From assembly GCA_034422455.1 (NCBI GenBank), contig DAOUJQ010000013.1, positions 62,001 to 126,000 of the forward strand: DNA of 64,000 bases, given 5' to 3'. The DNA is from UBA1127 sp034422455. Lineage in GTDB: Bacteria > Chloroflexota > Dehalococcoidia > Lucifugimonadales > UBA1127. Below the pieces are notes generated by a model that searched no databases, was not told where the DNA came from, and saw only the letters and a program-made list of their open reading frames with translations. Shown here piece after piece: positions 7,702-15,916 of the stretch. Within the stretch, counting starts at the first letter, position 1; every line of letters starts with the position of its first letter. A program made the translations under genes and the position numbers.

Positions 7702-10308
7702 ATGCAGGCCCGTCGAGTCCGATGGTTGCTGAGTCTGGGCGTCGTCTTGCTCCTCGCCGTCGCGTGGGGCGCCGGAAGCGCGCTCGCGGCGGAGCCTGGG
7801 CAGTCGCAGAAGGGCCCCGCGGTGGACAAGGTCTACTTCAAGGCCTTCCACGTCGACCGCGCCCCGCTCGACCTCGAGCAGGGCAACATGGACCTCTACC
7901 TCTTCGGCCTCAAGACCGCCGCCGCCACGGAGCTCCGCGACTCGGACGACCTCCAGATCTTCGAGGCCCCGGCCACCACGCTGTCCATCATCCTGAACCC
8001 GGCCGAGGCGCCGGAGGGCCAGCTCAACCCCTTCTCCATCCGTGAGGTCCGCTGGGCCGTCCAGCACCTCATCAACCGCGACTTCGTGGCGGGCGAGATC
8101 TATCGCGGCATGGCCGACCCCATGGTCACCCACGTCAGCCCCTCGGACTTCGACCAGCTCACCGTCTTCGACCTCATCCGCGAGCTGAACATCCGCTACG
8201 ACCCCGAGTTCGCCCGCGGCCTCATCCAGTCGGCGATGACCGGCGCCGGCGCCGAGATGCGCGACGGCGTCTGGCACTACAATGACCGCCCCATCCGCCT
8301 CAAGTTCATCATCCGCATCGAGGACGAGCGCCGGGAGATCGGCGACCTCCTCCGCGCGGAGCTGCGCGAGGCCGGCTTCCAGGTGGACCCCGTCTACCAG
8401 AACTTCGCTCCGGCCATCCTGACCGTCTACTCCTCCAACCCCCAGGTCTTCGACTGGCACCTCTACACGGAGGGGTGGGGCCGCTCCGCCCCCGTCCGCT
8501 ATGACTACTCCTCCATCAACCAGTTCACCGCCCCCTGGACCGGCGGCATGCCCGGCTGGCGGGAGGCCGGCTTCTGGCAGTACGAGAACGAGGAGCTCGA
8601 CGCGATCGGCCAGCGCATCTTCACCGGCGAGTTCAGCAACCTGGAGGAGCGCAACCAGCTCTACGAGCGGGCGACGCGCATCGCAGTCGAGGAGTCCGTC
8701 CGCCTCTGGGTCGCGACGGTGCAGAACAGCTTTGCGGCCAACAGCGGGCTGACGGGGGTCACGCAGGACCTCGTGGCCGGCCCCAAGGCGCCCTGGACCC
8801 TGCGCGAGGCCGAGGTCCCCGGCCAGAGCGAGCTCACCGTCGGCCACCTGTGGGTGTGGACGGAGCGCACCACGTGGAACCCCGTCGGCGGCTTCGGCGA
8901 CGTCTACAGCACGGACATCTGGCGCAACATCGCCGACCCGGCCATCTGGAACCACCCCTTCTCCGGCGTGCCGCAGCCCGTCCGCGCGTCCTTCGACATC
9001 GAGACCGCCGGCCCGTCGGGTAAGCTGTCCGTGCCCTCGGACGCTGTCATCCTCGACCCCGGGTCGGACGCGTGGGTCCGCGTGCCCGGCGGCACGCAGG
9101 CCACCAGCAAGGTGACCTTCGACTACAGCAAGTATTTCTCCGCCGACTGGCACCACGGCATAGACATCACCATGGCGGACGTCCTCTACTCCATCTACCA
9201 GAGCTTCGACATGACCTACGACACGGAGAAGTCGAAGATCGAGCGCGCCATCGCCGTGACGGCCAAGCCCTTCCTGGACACCTTCAAGGCCATCCGCGTC
9301 GTGGACGACAACCGGCTGGAGGTCTACGTCGACTTCTGGCACTTCGAGGAGAACTACATCGCCTCCTACGCCAGCCCCTCGGCCGTGTCTATGCCGTGGG
9401 AGGTCCTCGCGGCCATGGACGACCTCGTCTTCGCGCAGCGCCGCGCAGCCTACAGCGACACCGCCGCCGCCCGCTTCGACGTGCCGTGGATCAGCCTCGT
9501 GCAGGACCGCGACTCCCGCCTCGTGCGTACCACGCTGCTGAAGTTCCAGCGCGAGGACACTCTCCCGGAGAGCGTCTTCACCGTCAACGGCAGGAGCTAC
9601 GCCTCGGCGAGTGAGGCGCAGGCCCGCTACCAGGCCGTCATCGACTGGTTCAAAGAGCACAACCTCATGGTCATCAGCAACGGCCCGTTCATGCTCACGC
9701 GCTACGACCCGCCGGCCCAGTTCGCCGAGCTGACGGCCAACCGCCACCCGGACTACCCCTTCTCCAGGGGCGACTTCAGCTTCGGCGAGGCCGAGCTCGT
9801 GCGGCTCTCCGACACGCCGTCGGCGCCGCTGCAGATCGGCGCGGCGAACACGCTCACCGTGCAGGTCGACGGCCCCGGCGCCCTCGGCCTCCAGTACACC
9901 CTGTTCGACCCGGCGGAGAACCGCGTCGTGGCGATGGGCCAGGCGCAACCCGGCGCGGGCGGCGCGTTCACCATCGCGCTCGACCAGTCCATCGGCGACA
10001 ACCTGCAGCCCGGCCTGTACCAGCTCTTCCTCGGCGGCTACAGCGACGCCGTTTCCAGCATGACCCAGCGCCGCATCGACCTGGAGGCCTCGCTGGACGC
10101 CCCGGCCCCCACCACGCCCACGACGCCGTCGACGGACACGGCGCAGCCGGAGGCCACCTCCGCCCCCGCCGAGCAGCCTGAGACCCGCACGCCGACCCAG
10201 CAGGACACGGGCGGCGGCTGCGGCCGCGCGGAGGGCACGGACTCCGTCTACGCGTTGGCTGCGCTGGCGTTGGTGGGGCTGGTGTTCCGGCGGCGGATCT
10301 GGCGGTAG
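7702..10308 (+). CDS. Extracellular solute-binding protein family 5 (peptide-type) with C-terminal sorting-like tail
   Basis: An 868-residue exported binding protein for an oligopeptide/nickel-type ABC importer. It has a signal peptide ending GSALA before AEPGQS. The body is SBP_bac_5-like, with RYDPEFARGLIQ and conserved Tyr/Trp-rich lobes. It is longer than the usual 500-600 residues. The C-terminus is unusual: a Thr/Pro/Glu linker, then GGGCGR, a hydrophobic stretch and a final FRRRIWR. That tripartite Cys-containing tail resembles protein-sorting CTERM signals such as the MYXO-CTERM type. The GGAGGAGGG before the ATG fixes the start. The matching permeases (11746-14237) follow after an intervening two-gene cassette. 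Confidence 0.85.
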   Translation: MQARRVRWLLSLGVVLLLAVAWGAGSALAAEPGQSQKGPAVDKVYFKAFHVDRAPLDLEQGNMDLYLFGLKTAAATELRDSDDLQIFEAPATTLSIILNPAEAPEGQLNPFSIREVRWAVQHLINRDFVAGEIYRGMADPMVTHVSPSDFDQLTVFDLIRELNIRYDPEFARGLIQSAMTGAGAEMRDGVWHYNDRPIRLKFIIRIEDERREIGDLLRAELREAGFQVDPVYQNFAPAILTVYSSNPQVFDWHLYTEGWGRSAPVRYDYSSINQFTAPWTGGMPGWREAGFWQYENEELDAIGQRIFTGEFSNLEERNQLYERATRIAVEESVRLWVATVQNSFAANSGLTGVTQDLVAGPKAPWTLREAEVPGQSELTVGHLWVWTERTTWNPVGGFGDVYSTDIWRNIADPAIWNHPFSGVPQPVRASFDIETAGPSGKLSVPSDAVILDPGSDAWVRVPGGTQATSKVTFDYSKYFSADWHHGIDITMADVLYSIYQSFDMTYDTEKSKIERAIAVTAKPFLDTFKAIRVVDDNRLEVYVDFWHFEENYIASYASPSAVSMPWEVLAAMDDLVFAQRRAAYSDTAAARFDVPWISLVQDRDSRLVRTTLLKFQREDTLPESVFTVNGRSYASASEAQARYQAVIDWFKEHNLMVISNGPFMLTRYDPPAQFAELTANRHPDYPFSRGDFSFGEAELVRLSDTPSAPLQIGAANTLTVQVDGPGALGLQYTLFDPAENRVVAMGQAQPGAGGAFTIALDQSIGDNLQPGLYQLFLGGYSDAVSSMTQRRIDLEASLDAPAPTTPTTPSTDTAQPEATSAPAEQPETRTPTQQDTGGGCGRAEGTDSVYALAALALVGLVFRRRIWR

Positions 10309-10319
10309 CCCCCGCCCTC

Positions 10320-10430
10320 TCATACCGGTGCATGGGCCCCCCCGTACCCCGATACGGGGCCGGCATCCAGAAACCCCGCGCCCAACGGTCGCCCCGTTCG
10401 TCCTGAGGGAAATCGAAGGATGAACGGGGC
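10320..10430 (+). repeat. Dispersed intergenic repeat, A-type and B-type modules
   Basis: Degenerate copy of the repeat family found elsewhere in the window. The A module (ATCCAGAAACCCCGCGCCC near 10365-10383) is preceded by a small CCGTA/TACGG hairpin. The B module is a hairpin with 9-bp arms GCCCCGTTC (10391-10399) and GAACGGGGC (10422-10430). It follows the binding-protein stop codon and could act as a transcription barrier, but there is no T tract. Confidence 0.75.
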
Positions 10431-10591
10431 GCATCTGGCGGTAGCGTTTGGCGCTCCGGAGAGGCCGTACCAATTGACCCCGCACTCCCGGAAGACTAAA
10501 CTCCATCGGCTGGGCGGCCCTTGCCGCTGTGCATTGCCTGTCAGTGCACACACGGTATTCGGCGCGGGTTGCCAATGAAGGAGAATGTGCT

Positions 10592-10966
10592 ATGGGTATG
10601 CGCTACAGTGGCGTGTCCCGGGTTCCACGCAATCGAATACCGGACGGCCTGCATTTCCCTCTGGAAACCGAGTGTGCGTTGACATCGTTTCGGAGGGAGG
10701 TCCTGAATTCAATTTATCGTACCGCGCTCGACCTGTCCGGAGAGCGTCTGGCATCCGCCGGAGTCTCACTGACCAGTACGCCTGACGAGGAAGAATCCTC
10801 GCACCTGGACTTGACGCTAACCCTGAACGCCGACTGGGACGCCGCGCAAGAGTTGGCTCAGGGCATCCTCGACAGGGTGAGCGACTGGTCCAAGGAGTGG
10901 TCGGAAGAAGAACGGCAAGACTACGGTCGGTGGATATACTTCGGCGTAATTCCGGCTGGCCTGTGA
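10592..10966 (+). CDS. Hypothetical protein, partner of HEPN-like gene
   Basis: A 124-residue cytoplasmic protein beginning MGMRYSGVSRVPRN. No signal peptide or known motif is seen; the C-terminal half is acidic (DWSKEWSEEERQDYG). AAGGAGA lies 8 bases ahead of the ATG, which favours this start over one 63 bases upstream. Its stop overlaps the GTG start of the next gene by four bases (GTGA), so the two are translationally coupled. Base composition is lower in GC than the flanking transporter genes, suggesting acquisition. The pairing with a HEPN-like protein suggests an antitoxin-type or regulatory partner, but it does not look like an MNT nucleotidyltransferase. Confidence 0.68.
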   Translation: MGMRYSGVSRVPRNRIPDGLHFPLETECALTSFRREVLNSIYRTALDLSGERLASAGVSLTSTPDEEESSHLDLTLTLNADWDAAQELAQGILDRVSDWSKEWSEEERQDYGRWIYFGVIPAGL

Positions 10967-11388
10967 AGCCTATTGAGATCTATCGCCTGGGTGTGGCGGA
11001 AGCTCCGAACGCCTCTTCGGAAGCGCAGCAACGAATGCTTGTCGGACGCGTGTACTATGGGCTGCACCACGAGGCTTGCTGCCGGTACTTCCGCGACGAG
11101 CCGACTTCCATCCCTTTGACCCGAACTAGCAGGCACATTGACCTTTGCACACGGTACAACGCCTTGAGCGACTCCAGGGCTAGGAGGGTTGGACAACTGC
11201 TCAATGACCTGCGCGTGCTTCGCTCACAAGCCGACTATGAGCTTGGGCAAATCTCGTATAGGGGCCGAACGCTGACCGGGGCTGGGTGCTTGGATACGGC
11301 GCTTCGGTTGGGACGGGAACTCTTGCAGCATCTTGATTCTTACTTCCCCGGCGAGGCATCCGACAGCTGCAATTGCCCTACGCAGTAG
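10963..11388 (+). CDS. HEPN-domain-like protein
   Basis: A 141-residue helical protein. It carries features typical of HEPN domains: an N-terminal helix with RVYYGLHHEACCRYF, and a later helix with LRVLRSQADYELG, matching the common LRxxRxxADY pattern that follows the first helix pair. HEPN proteins are often RNases in toxin-antitoxin or abortive-infection modules; the Rx4-6H residues may be present as Arg-Val-Tyr-Tyr-Gly-Leu-His-His. The GTG start at 10963 overlaps the previous stop by four bases. This pair interrupts the run from binding protein to permeases, so it looks inserted. An upstream in-frame start would overlap the previous gene by 70 bases and is less likely. Confidence 0.68.
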   Translation: MKPIEIYRLGVAEAPNASSEAQQRMLVGRVYYGLHHEACCRYFRDEPTSIPLTRTSRHIDLCTRYNALSDSRARRVGQLLNDLRVLRSQADYELGQISYRGRTLTGAGCLDTALRLGRELLQHLDSYFPGEASDSCNCPTQ

Positions 11389-11538
11389 TTCAACCAATGT
11401 TCACGGAGTAACTGCCACCACCCCCTTTCCCCGCCGCTCTCCTCCCCTCTACCCTCTTCCCATGAGCGCCAGAATCATCGGTCCCGAACAGCAGGACGCC
11501 ACCCTCTTCCCCTGCTTGCTGCGGCCGCCTGATCGGCC

Positions 11539-11656
11539 GGGAATTGTTTCTGCTGGGCGCGATTTTTTGTGTCGTAGCTGAAGTGCGCCACATCGGCTAC
11601 AAGACGAAGACCAAACAGAACGCCCCTCAGCTACGAAAAACGAAGATACAATTCCC
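11539..11656. repeat. 118-bp palindromic element with 9-bp terminal inverted repeats
   Basis: Bounded by GGGAATTGT (11539-11547) and its complement ACAATTCCC (11648-11656). It contains an inner hairpin at 11574-11600 (GTAGCTGA arm, TCGGCTAC arm, one G-T pair and one mismatch). It is A/T-richer than its surroundings. A related hairpin with the same GTAGCTGA core occurs at 39502-39544. It lies in the 357-base gap between the HEPN-like gene and the DppB-like gene; nothing else was recognised in that gap. Confidence 0.6.
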
Positions 11657-11745
11657 CGCTCGCCAGATAGGAGAGCGCCGGCTCTGGGCCGTCCGCTATA
11701 CTGGTGCCGGCGGCCCCGCCCCCATCACCCTTACGGAGGAGCCCG

Positions 11746-12801
11746 TTGGCCCTTGTCCGCACCCTCGGCCTGCGCGCCGCGACACTGCTGGGCGTCCTGC
11801 TCACCGTGCTCGTCCTGCTGGTGGTCACCCTCGGCTCCACTGGCTTCTCCGACCGCATCCTGACCGCCGTCATCAACGAGGAGATCCGCGCCCTCCGCAC
11901 GGCGCAGGCCACCCAGGCCCGCGACACCGAGGCCCTCGAGCAGGCGATTGAGGTCCGCCGCCAGGAGCTCATCGAGTTCTACGACCTCGACAAGGCGTGG
12001 TGGCAGCGCATGCCCGCCACCGTCTACCGCGTCATCACCCTCGACCTCGGCGAGGCCCGCACGCTGCGCAGCTCCGACGGCAGCCGCCGCGTGTCCGACA
12101 TCGTGCTGGAGCGCCTGCCCAACACCGCGTTGCTGCTGACGACGAGCCTCGTCATCACCGCCGTCATCGGCCTCGCCGTCGGCGTCAAGATGGCGACGCG
12201 CGTCGGCACCCGCCTCGACCGCGTCGTGTCCTTCGGCGCCGCCGTCTCCTTCGCCCTGCCCGCGTGGTGGACGGGCATCCTGCTGATCCTGCTTCTGTCC
12301 TTCCAGTTCAACGTCCTGCCGAGCGGAGGCATGTTCAGCACCCCGCCCCCCGAGGGCGGCATCGCCCGCTTCTTCGACCTGCTGAAGCACGCGATCCTCC
12401 CCATCATCACCCTCGTGCTCGTCAGCGTCGGCCCGTACCTCTACTCCGTGCGCACGATGACCCTGAACGTCGCGCAGGAGGACCACGTGCTCGTCGCCCG
12501 CGCCAAGGGCCTTGCCGAGAGCGCCGTCATGCGGCAGCACATCCTGCGCGTGGCCGCCCCGCCCATCGTCACGGGCCTCATCCTCAGCCTTGTCGGCTCC
12601 CTCGGCGGCTCCATCCTCGTCGAGACCGTCTTCAACTGGAACGGCATGGGCCGCCTCTACTTCGAGGCCGTCGCCGGCACGCCCGACGAGGGCCTCATCG
12701 TCGCCCTCACCTTCATCTTCACGCTCATGTACGTGGCGGCCCGGTTTGTGTTGGAGGTCCTCTACCTCCTGCTTGACCCAAGGGTACGGTACACCGGATG
12801 A
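11746..12801 (+). CDS. ABC transporter permease, DppB/OppB type
   Basis: Inner-membrane channel subunit of a peptide-type ABC importer, 351 residues. The first membrane helix (about 8-28) is followed by a charged extracytoplasmic segment, then the conserved BPD_transp_1 block. That block includes the coupling (EAA-like) loop around residues 250-270 (VARAKGLAESAVMRQHILR) and ends LLLDPRVRYTG, typical of DppB. I chose the TTG at 11746 because GGAGGA lies five bases upstream; a GTG at 11704 is possible but has no ribosome site. The stop overlaps the next ATG (ATGA). It likely works with the binding protein at 7702 and the next permease. Confidence 0.87.
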   Translation: MALVRTLGLRAATLLGVLLTVLVLLVVTLGSTGFSDRILTAVINEEIRALRTAQATQARDTEALEQAIEVRRQELIEFYDLDKAWWQRMPATVYRVITLDLGEARTLRSSDGSRRVSDIVLERLPNTALLLTTSLVITAVIGLAVGVKMATRVGTRLDRVVSFGAAVSFALPAWWTGILLILLLSFQFNVLPSGGMFSTPPPEGGIARFFDLLKHAILPIITLVLVSVGPYLYSVRTMTLNVAQEDHVLVARAKGLAESAVMRQHILRVAAPPIVTGLILSLVGSLGGSILVETVFNWNGMGRLYFEAVAGTPDEGLIVALTFIFTLMYVAARFVLEVLYLLLDPRVRYTG

Positions 12802-14237
12802 ACACCAGCCTCAGCGGAGCAGTGCGTGTCCTGGTGGGCAGCTCCATCGGCAAGGCGGGGCTCACCCTGCTGGCCTTCCTGGTCGCCGTGTCCGTATGGG
12901 TGCTGGTCACCTACCCGCTCGACTTCGGCACCCGCGAGTGGAGCAACCCGGCCGTGTGGGCCGACAACCCCAAGGCCGTGCCGCCGACGTGGGTGAACGT
13001 CCTGCCCGGCTCCGACCACGTCGCCCACGCCACCCTCGAGTCCGGCCCTCCCGCCGAGGTGAAGCAGGCCGGCAACGTGAAGGCGGAGACCTACCGGCTG
13101 CCCCTGTCGCACACCTTCAACGCCTTCCCCACCTTCGTGTCCTTCTCGCTCGACACTGTGACGTTCAGCGGCCGGCCGCCGCTGATCACCCTGTCGCTGG
13201 AGCGGCCCGACGGCGGCACGGTGCGCCTCGTGCAGCACGTGCCCACCGGCGGGCGCGACGGCGAAGCCGCCCCCTTCGTGCGCTACCTCGACACGCCCCT
13301 GCGCGTCCTGCTCGGCACGGACGAGACCGTCCGCTCCGCCCTCGCCGATTACCACAACGAGCGCTACGGCACGTCGTTCGACGAGCGCGACCTGCGCGGC
13401 TTCGGCGACCACGCCGCCTTCGGCACGCCCGTCCCCGGCGGCGACGTCGCCTTCGAGCCGCTGCAGGGCGAGTACACCTTCGTCGTGGAGGCCACCTTCG
13501 CCAACGCCGACGACAGCCTTGACGGCGTCAGGATCGTGGTCGGCGGCGACGTCTTCGGCGGCATGGGGTCGGACTCGCAGGGCCGCGACCTGTTCGTAGG
13601 CCTCCTCTTCGGCTTCCCCGTCGCCCTCTTCATCGGCCTGCTGGCCTCCACCCTGACGACGGCCATCGGCGCGTCGCTCGGCATCATGAGCGGCTACCTC
13701 GGCGGCTGGGTCGACACCGCCATCCAGCGCCTCGCCGACGTGGTGGCGAACGTGCCCCTGCTGCCCATCCTGATCTTCATGGTCATCGTCCTCGGCTCCA
13801 ACCTGTTGCTCATCATCCTTGTGCTCGTTGCGTTCAGCTGGCCCGGCCTCACCATCCTCATCCGAAGCATGGTGCTGCAGCTCCGCTCCGGCCAGCTCGT
13901 GGAGGCGACGAAGGCCCTTGGGGCGTCCCAGCGGCGGGTCATGCTGCGGCACATCTTCCCGCAGACGGCGCCCTACGTCTTCGCGCAGATGATCTTCTTC
14001 ACGCCCGCCGCCATCCTCGCCGAGGCCGGCCTCAGCTTCCTCGGGCTCGGCGACCCGTCCATCCCCACGTGGGGGCAGATACTGGAGCAGGGCTTCCGCA
14101 CCGGCGCGGTGTACGTCGGCTACTGGTGGTGGGTGCTGCCGCCAGGCCTGCTCATCGTCCTTACGGCGATGGCCTTCGTCCTCCTTGCCCTCGCCATCGA
14201 GCCCGTCCTGAACCCGCGCCTCCGCACCATGCGATAA
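12798..14237 (+). CDS. ABC transporter permease, DppC/OppC type with large extracytoplasmic insert
   Basis: Second channel subunit of the peptide-type importer, 479 residues, clearly longer than the usual ~300. A first helix (about 20-38) is followed by ~190 residues of hydrophilic, beta-rich sequence before GMGSDSQGRDLFVGLLFGFP. That motif is the standard DppC entry (GTDxxGRD). The coupling loop is near 370-395 (EATKALGASQRRVMLRHIFPQ). It ends LNPRLRTMR. It is translationally coupled to the upstream permease through an ATGA overlap. The enlarged outer domain is family-atypical and could contact the equally enlarged binding protein encoded upstream. No ATPase gene follows here; the nearest DppD and DppF genes lie beyond the island. 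Confidence 0.88.
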   Translation: MNTSLSGAVRVLVGSSIGKAGLTLLAFLVAVSVWVLVTYPLDFGTREWSNPAVWADNPKAVPPTWVNVLPGSDHVAHATLESGPPAEVKQAGNVKAETYRLPLSHTFNAFPTFVSFSLDTVTFSGRPPLITLSLERPDGGTVRLVQHVPTGGRDGEAAPFVRYLDTPLRVLLGTDETVRSALADYHNERYGTSFDERDLRGFGDHAAFGTPVPGGDVAFEPLQGEYTFVVEATFANADDSLDGVRIVVGGDVFGGMGSDSQGRDLFVGLLFGFPVALFIGLLASTLTTAIGASLGIMSGYLGGWVDTAIQRLADVVANVPLLPILIFMVIVLGSNLLLIILVLVAFSWPGLTILIRSMVLQLRSGQLVEATKALGASQRRVMLRHIFPQTAPYVFAQMIFFTPAAILAEAGLSFLGLGDPSIPTWGQILEQGFRTGAVYVGYWWWVLPPGLLIVLTAMAFVLLALAIEPVLNPRLRTMR

Positions 14238-14296
14238 CGCCGCAAATCCCCCGTGGGATCGCGCGTTCCGCATGCCCGTTGCCGTATACTGTCCCC

Positions 14297-14572
14297 ATGC
14301 TCTTCCGCGTCACCGAAGCCGCCCTTGAAGCCCTCCTCGAGGGGCGCATCGCCGAGAACCACCCCTCCGGCCAGGTCATGCGCGTCATCTGGGACGGCGA
14401 CGACCTCGCCTTCGAGATGGACGAGCCGGACCTCCTCGACATGGTCTTCCGCTGCGACGGCGAGCCCGTCCTCCTGGTCGACCCCGACATGAACGCCGAC
14501 CTCGGCGACATGACCCTCGACGTCGCCGCCGATGACGAGGGGTTCAGCTTCTTCCTCATGCCAACCGACTAG
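14297..14572 (+). CDS. Small acidic protein, HesB/IscA-like but lacking ligand cysteines
   Basis: A 91-residue acidic protein starting MLFRVTEAALEALLEGR. The pattern of an initial TEAAL helix, an early GQVMRVIWDG strand, a middle LLVDPDM segment and a late FSFF strand resembles the HesB/IscA fold. The three conserved Cys of A-type carriers are absent (one Cys in all), so iron-sulfur carrier activity is unlikely. A TATACT box lies a few bases upstream of the ATG, so the transcript may be nearly leaderless, and no ribosome site is evident. Homology is tentative. Confidence 0.6.
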   Translation: MLFRVTEAALEALLEGRIAENHPSGQVMRVIWDGDDLAFEMDEPDLLDMVFRCDGEPVLLVDPDMNADLGDMTLDVAADDEGFSFFLMPTD

Positions 14573-14623
14573 CCGCCGCGCGCCGCCCTCCGTTCGCGCT
14601 GGGCCGTCGAAGCACGCCCGACC

Positions 14624-14653
14624 TTGACACCCCTCCGGCGCTTGGCGAACCTA
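14624..14653 (+). promoter_or_regulatory. Promoter of first arylsulfotransferase-like gene
   Basis: TTGACA at 14624-14629, an 18-base spacer and AACCTA at 14648-14653. The same TTGACA/GGCGAACCTA arrangement occurs before the third paralogue, so the element was duplicated together with the gene. The -10 is weak. Confidence 0.5.
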
Positions 14654-14738
14654 TCGTCCACCGAAATGGCCTCCTGCGACCCGCGACGGGTCAGGGCCGC
14701 CGGCCTGCGGGCCTCACACCACGCAAAGGAGAGACGAC

Positions 14739-15815
14739 ATGGGCTTCGCCGTGCACGGAAACCACGGGGTGACCTACTGGGAGAAGGACCGCACCTTCAA
14801 CGGCGTCACGCTCTACAGCACCTTCGGCAGCCCCAGGACCAGGCTCATCAACATGGACGGAGACGTGGTGCACGAGTGGACAGCCCCGGACCCCGCCAAG
14901 CCCTTCTTCGGCTACCTCCGGGACAACGGCAACCTCCTCGTCCGGTGCTTCGACGGCTCGGAGCCGTACACCTACGGCGGCAACGGCGGCGTCCTCGTGG
15001 AGCTCGACTGGGACAGCAACGTCCTCTGGCGCTACGACAACCCGGTCATCCACCACGACCACATCGTCCTGCGCAACGGCAACATCATGGTCATCGGCTG
15101 GGAGCCCCTCACGTCGGAGGAGAAGGACCTGGTGCAGGGCGGCTACGAAGAGCTCGACGACGAGGGCAACCTCAAGGAGATGCTCTGCGACTTCCTCCTG
15201 GAGCTGACGCCGGACCGGCAGGTCGTCTGGGAGTGGCACGGGAAGGACAGGCTGGACCCCGCGCAGGACGTCATCTGCCACATGGACACCCGCAACGAGT
15301 GGACGCACTGCAACGCCGTCCTGGAGCTGCCGGACGGCAACATCTGCCTCAGCTTCCGGCAGACGAGCCAGCTCATCTTCATCGACAAGGCGACCGGCGA
15401 TGTCTACTGGCGCTTCGGCCCCGGCGAGCTCTTCCACCAGCACAACCCCACGCTGCTGGAGAACGGCAACCTCCTGGTCTTCGACAACGGCGAGCACCGG
15501 CCGAGGCCGTCGGCAACCTCGCGCGTCGTGGAGCTTGACCCCGCCACGAAGGAGATCGTATGGGAGTACAAGGGCGACCCCACGGCCTCCTTCTACAGCA
15601 CGCACATCAGCGGCGCCCAGCGCCTCCCCAACGGCAACACCCTCATCTGCGAGGGCCGCCCCGGACGGTTCTTCGAAATAACGCCGGAAAAGGACCTCGT
15701 CTGGGAGTTCATGAACCCGGAGATCCTGGAGTTCCGCGAGGAGAAGTTCAACCGCGCCGTCTTCCGCGCCCGCCGCTACGCTGTCGACGGCCCGGAGGTG
15801 CGCGGCCGCGTATAG
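14739..15815 (+). CDS. Arylsulfotransferase-like beta-propeller protein, copy 1
   Basis: A 358-residue protein of the arylsulfotransferase (ASST) type, a propeller enzyme family that moves sulfuryl groups between phenolic compounds. Diagnostic stretches are DNGNLLVRC, VLWRYDNPVIHHDHIVL, NEWTHCNAV, SFRQTSQ and LFHQHNPTLLENGN. The repeated His-containing loops sit where ASST has its active-site histidines. There is no signal peptide, unlike the well-studied periplasmic enzymes, so it is predicted cytoplasmic. A strong AAAGGAGA precedes the ATG. It is the first of three tandem paralogues, each with its own leader. The activity is inferred from family resemblance only. Confidence 0.82.
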   Translation: MGFAVHGNHGVTYWEKDRTFNGVTLYSTFGSPRTRLINMDGDVVHEWTAPDPAKPFFGYLRDNGNLLVRCFDGSEPYTYGGNGGVLVELDWDSNVLWRYDNPVIHHDHIVLRNGNIMVIGWEPLTSEEKDLVQGGYEELDDEGNLKEMLCDFLLELTPDRQVVWEWHGKDRLDPAQDVICHMDTRNEWTHCNAVLELPDGNICLSFRQTSQLIFIDKATGDVYWRFGPGELFHQHNPTLLENGNLLVFDNGEHRPRPSATSRVVELDPATKEIVWEYKGDPTASFYSTHISGAQRLPNGNTLICEGRPGRFFEITPEKDLVWEFMNPEILEFREEKFNRAVFRARRYAVDGPEVRGRV

Positions 15816-15916
15816 CCGCCCGACGCTCGCCCGTTCTTGACATTCGCATGGCCGAGGGCGCACCTTGCCGCCATTCCCCCCACCCGACCCGTGCAATACG
15901 GGGAAGGAGATCGCAC

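Noticed and set aside
7297..10575. A 1092-codon open frame on the minus strand
   Set aside because: It is antisense to the solute-binding protein, is made of Arg/Gly/Val/Asp-rich low-complexity sequence and has no motif; such frames are expected from third-position GC bias.
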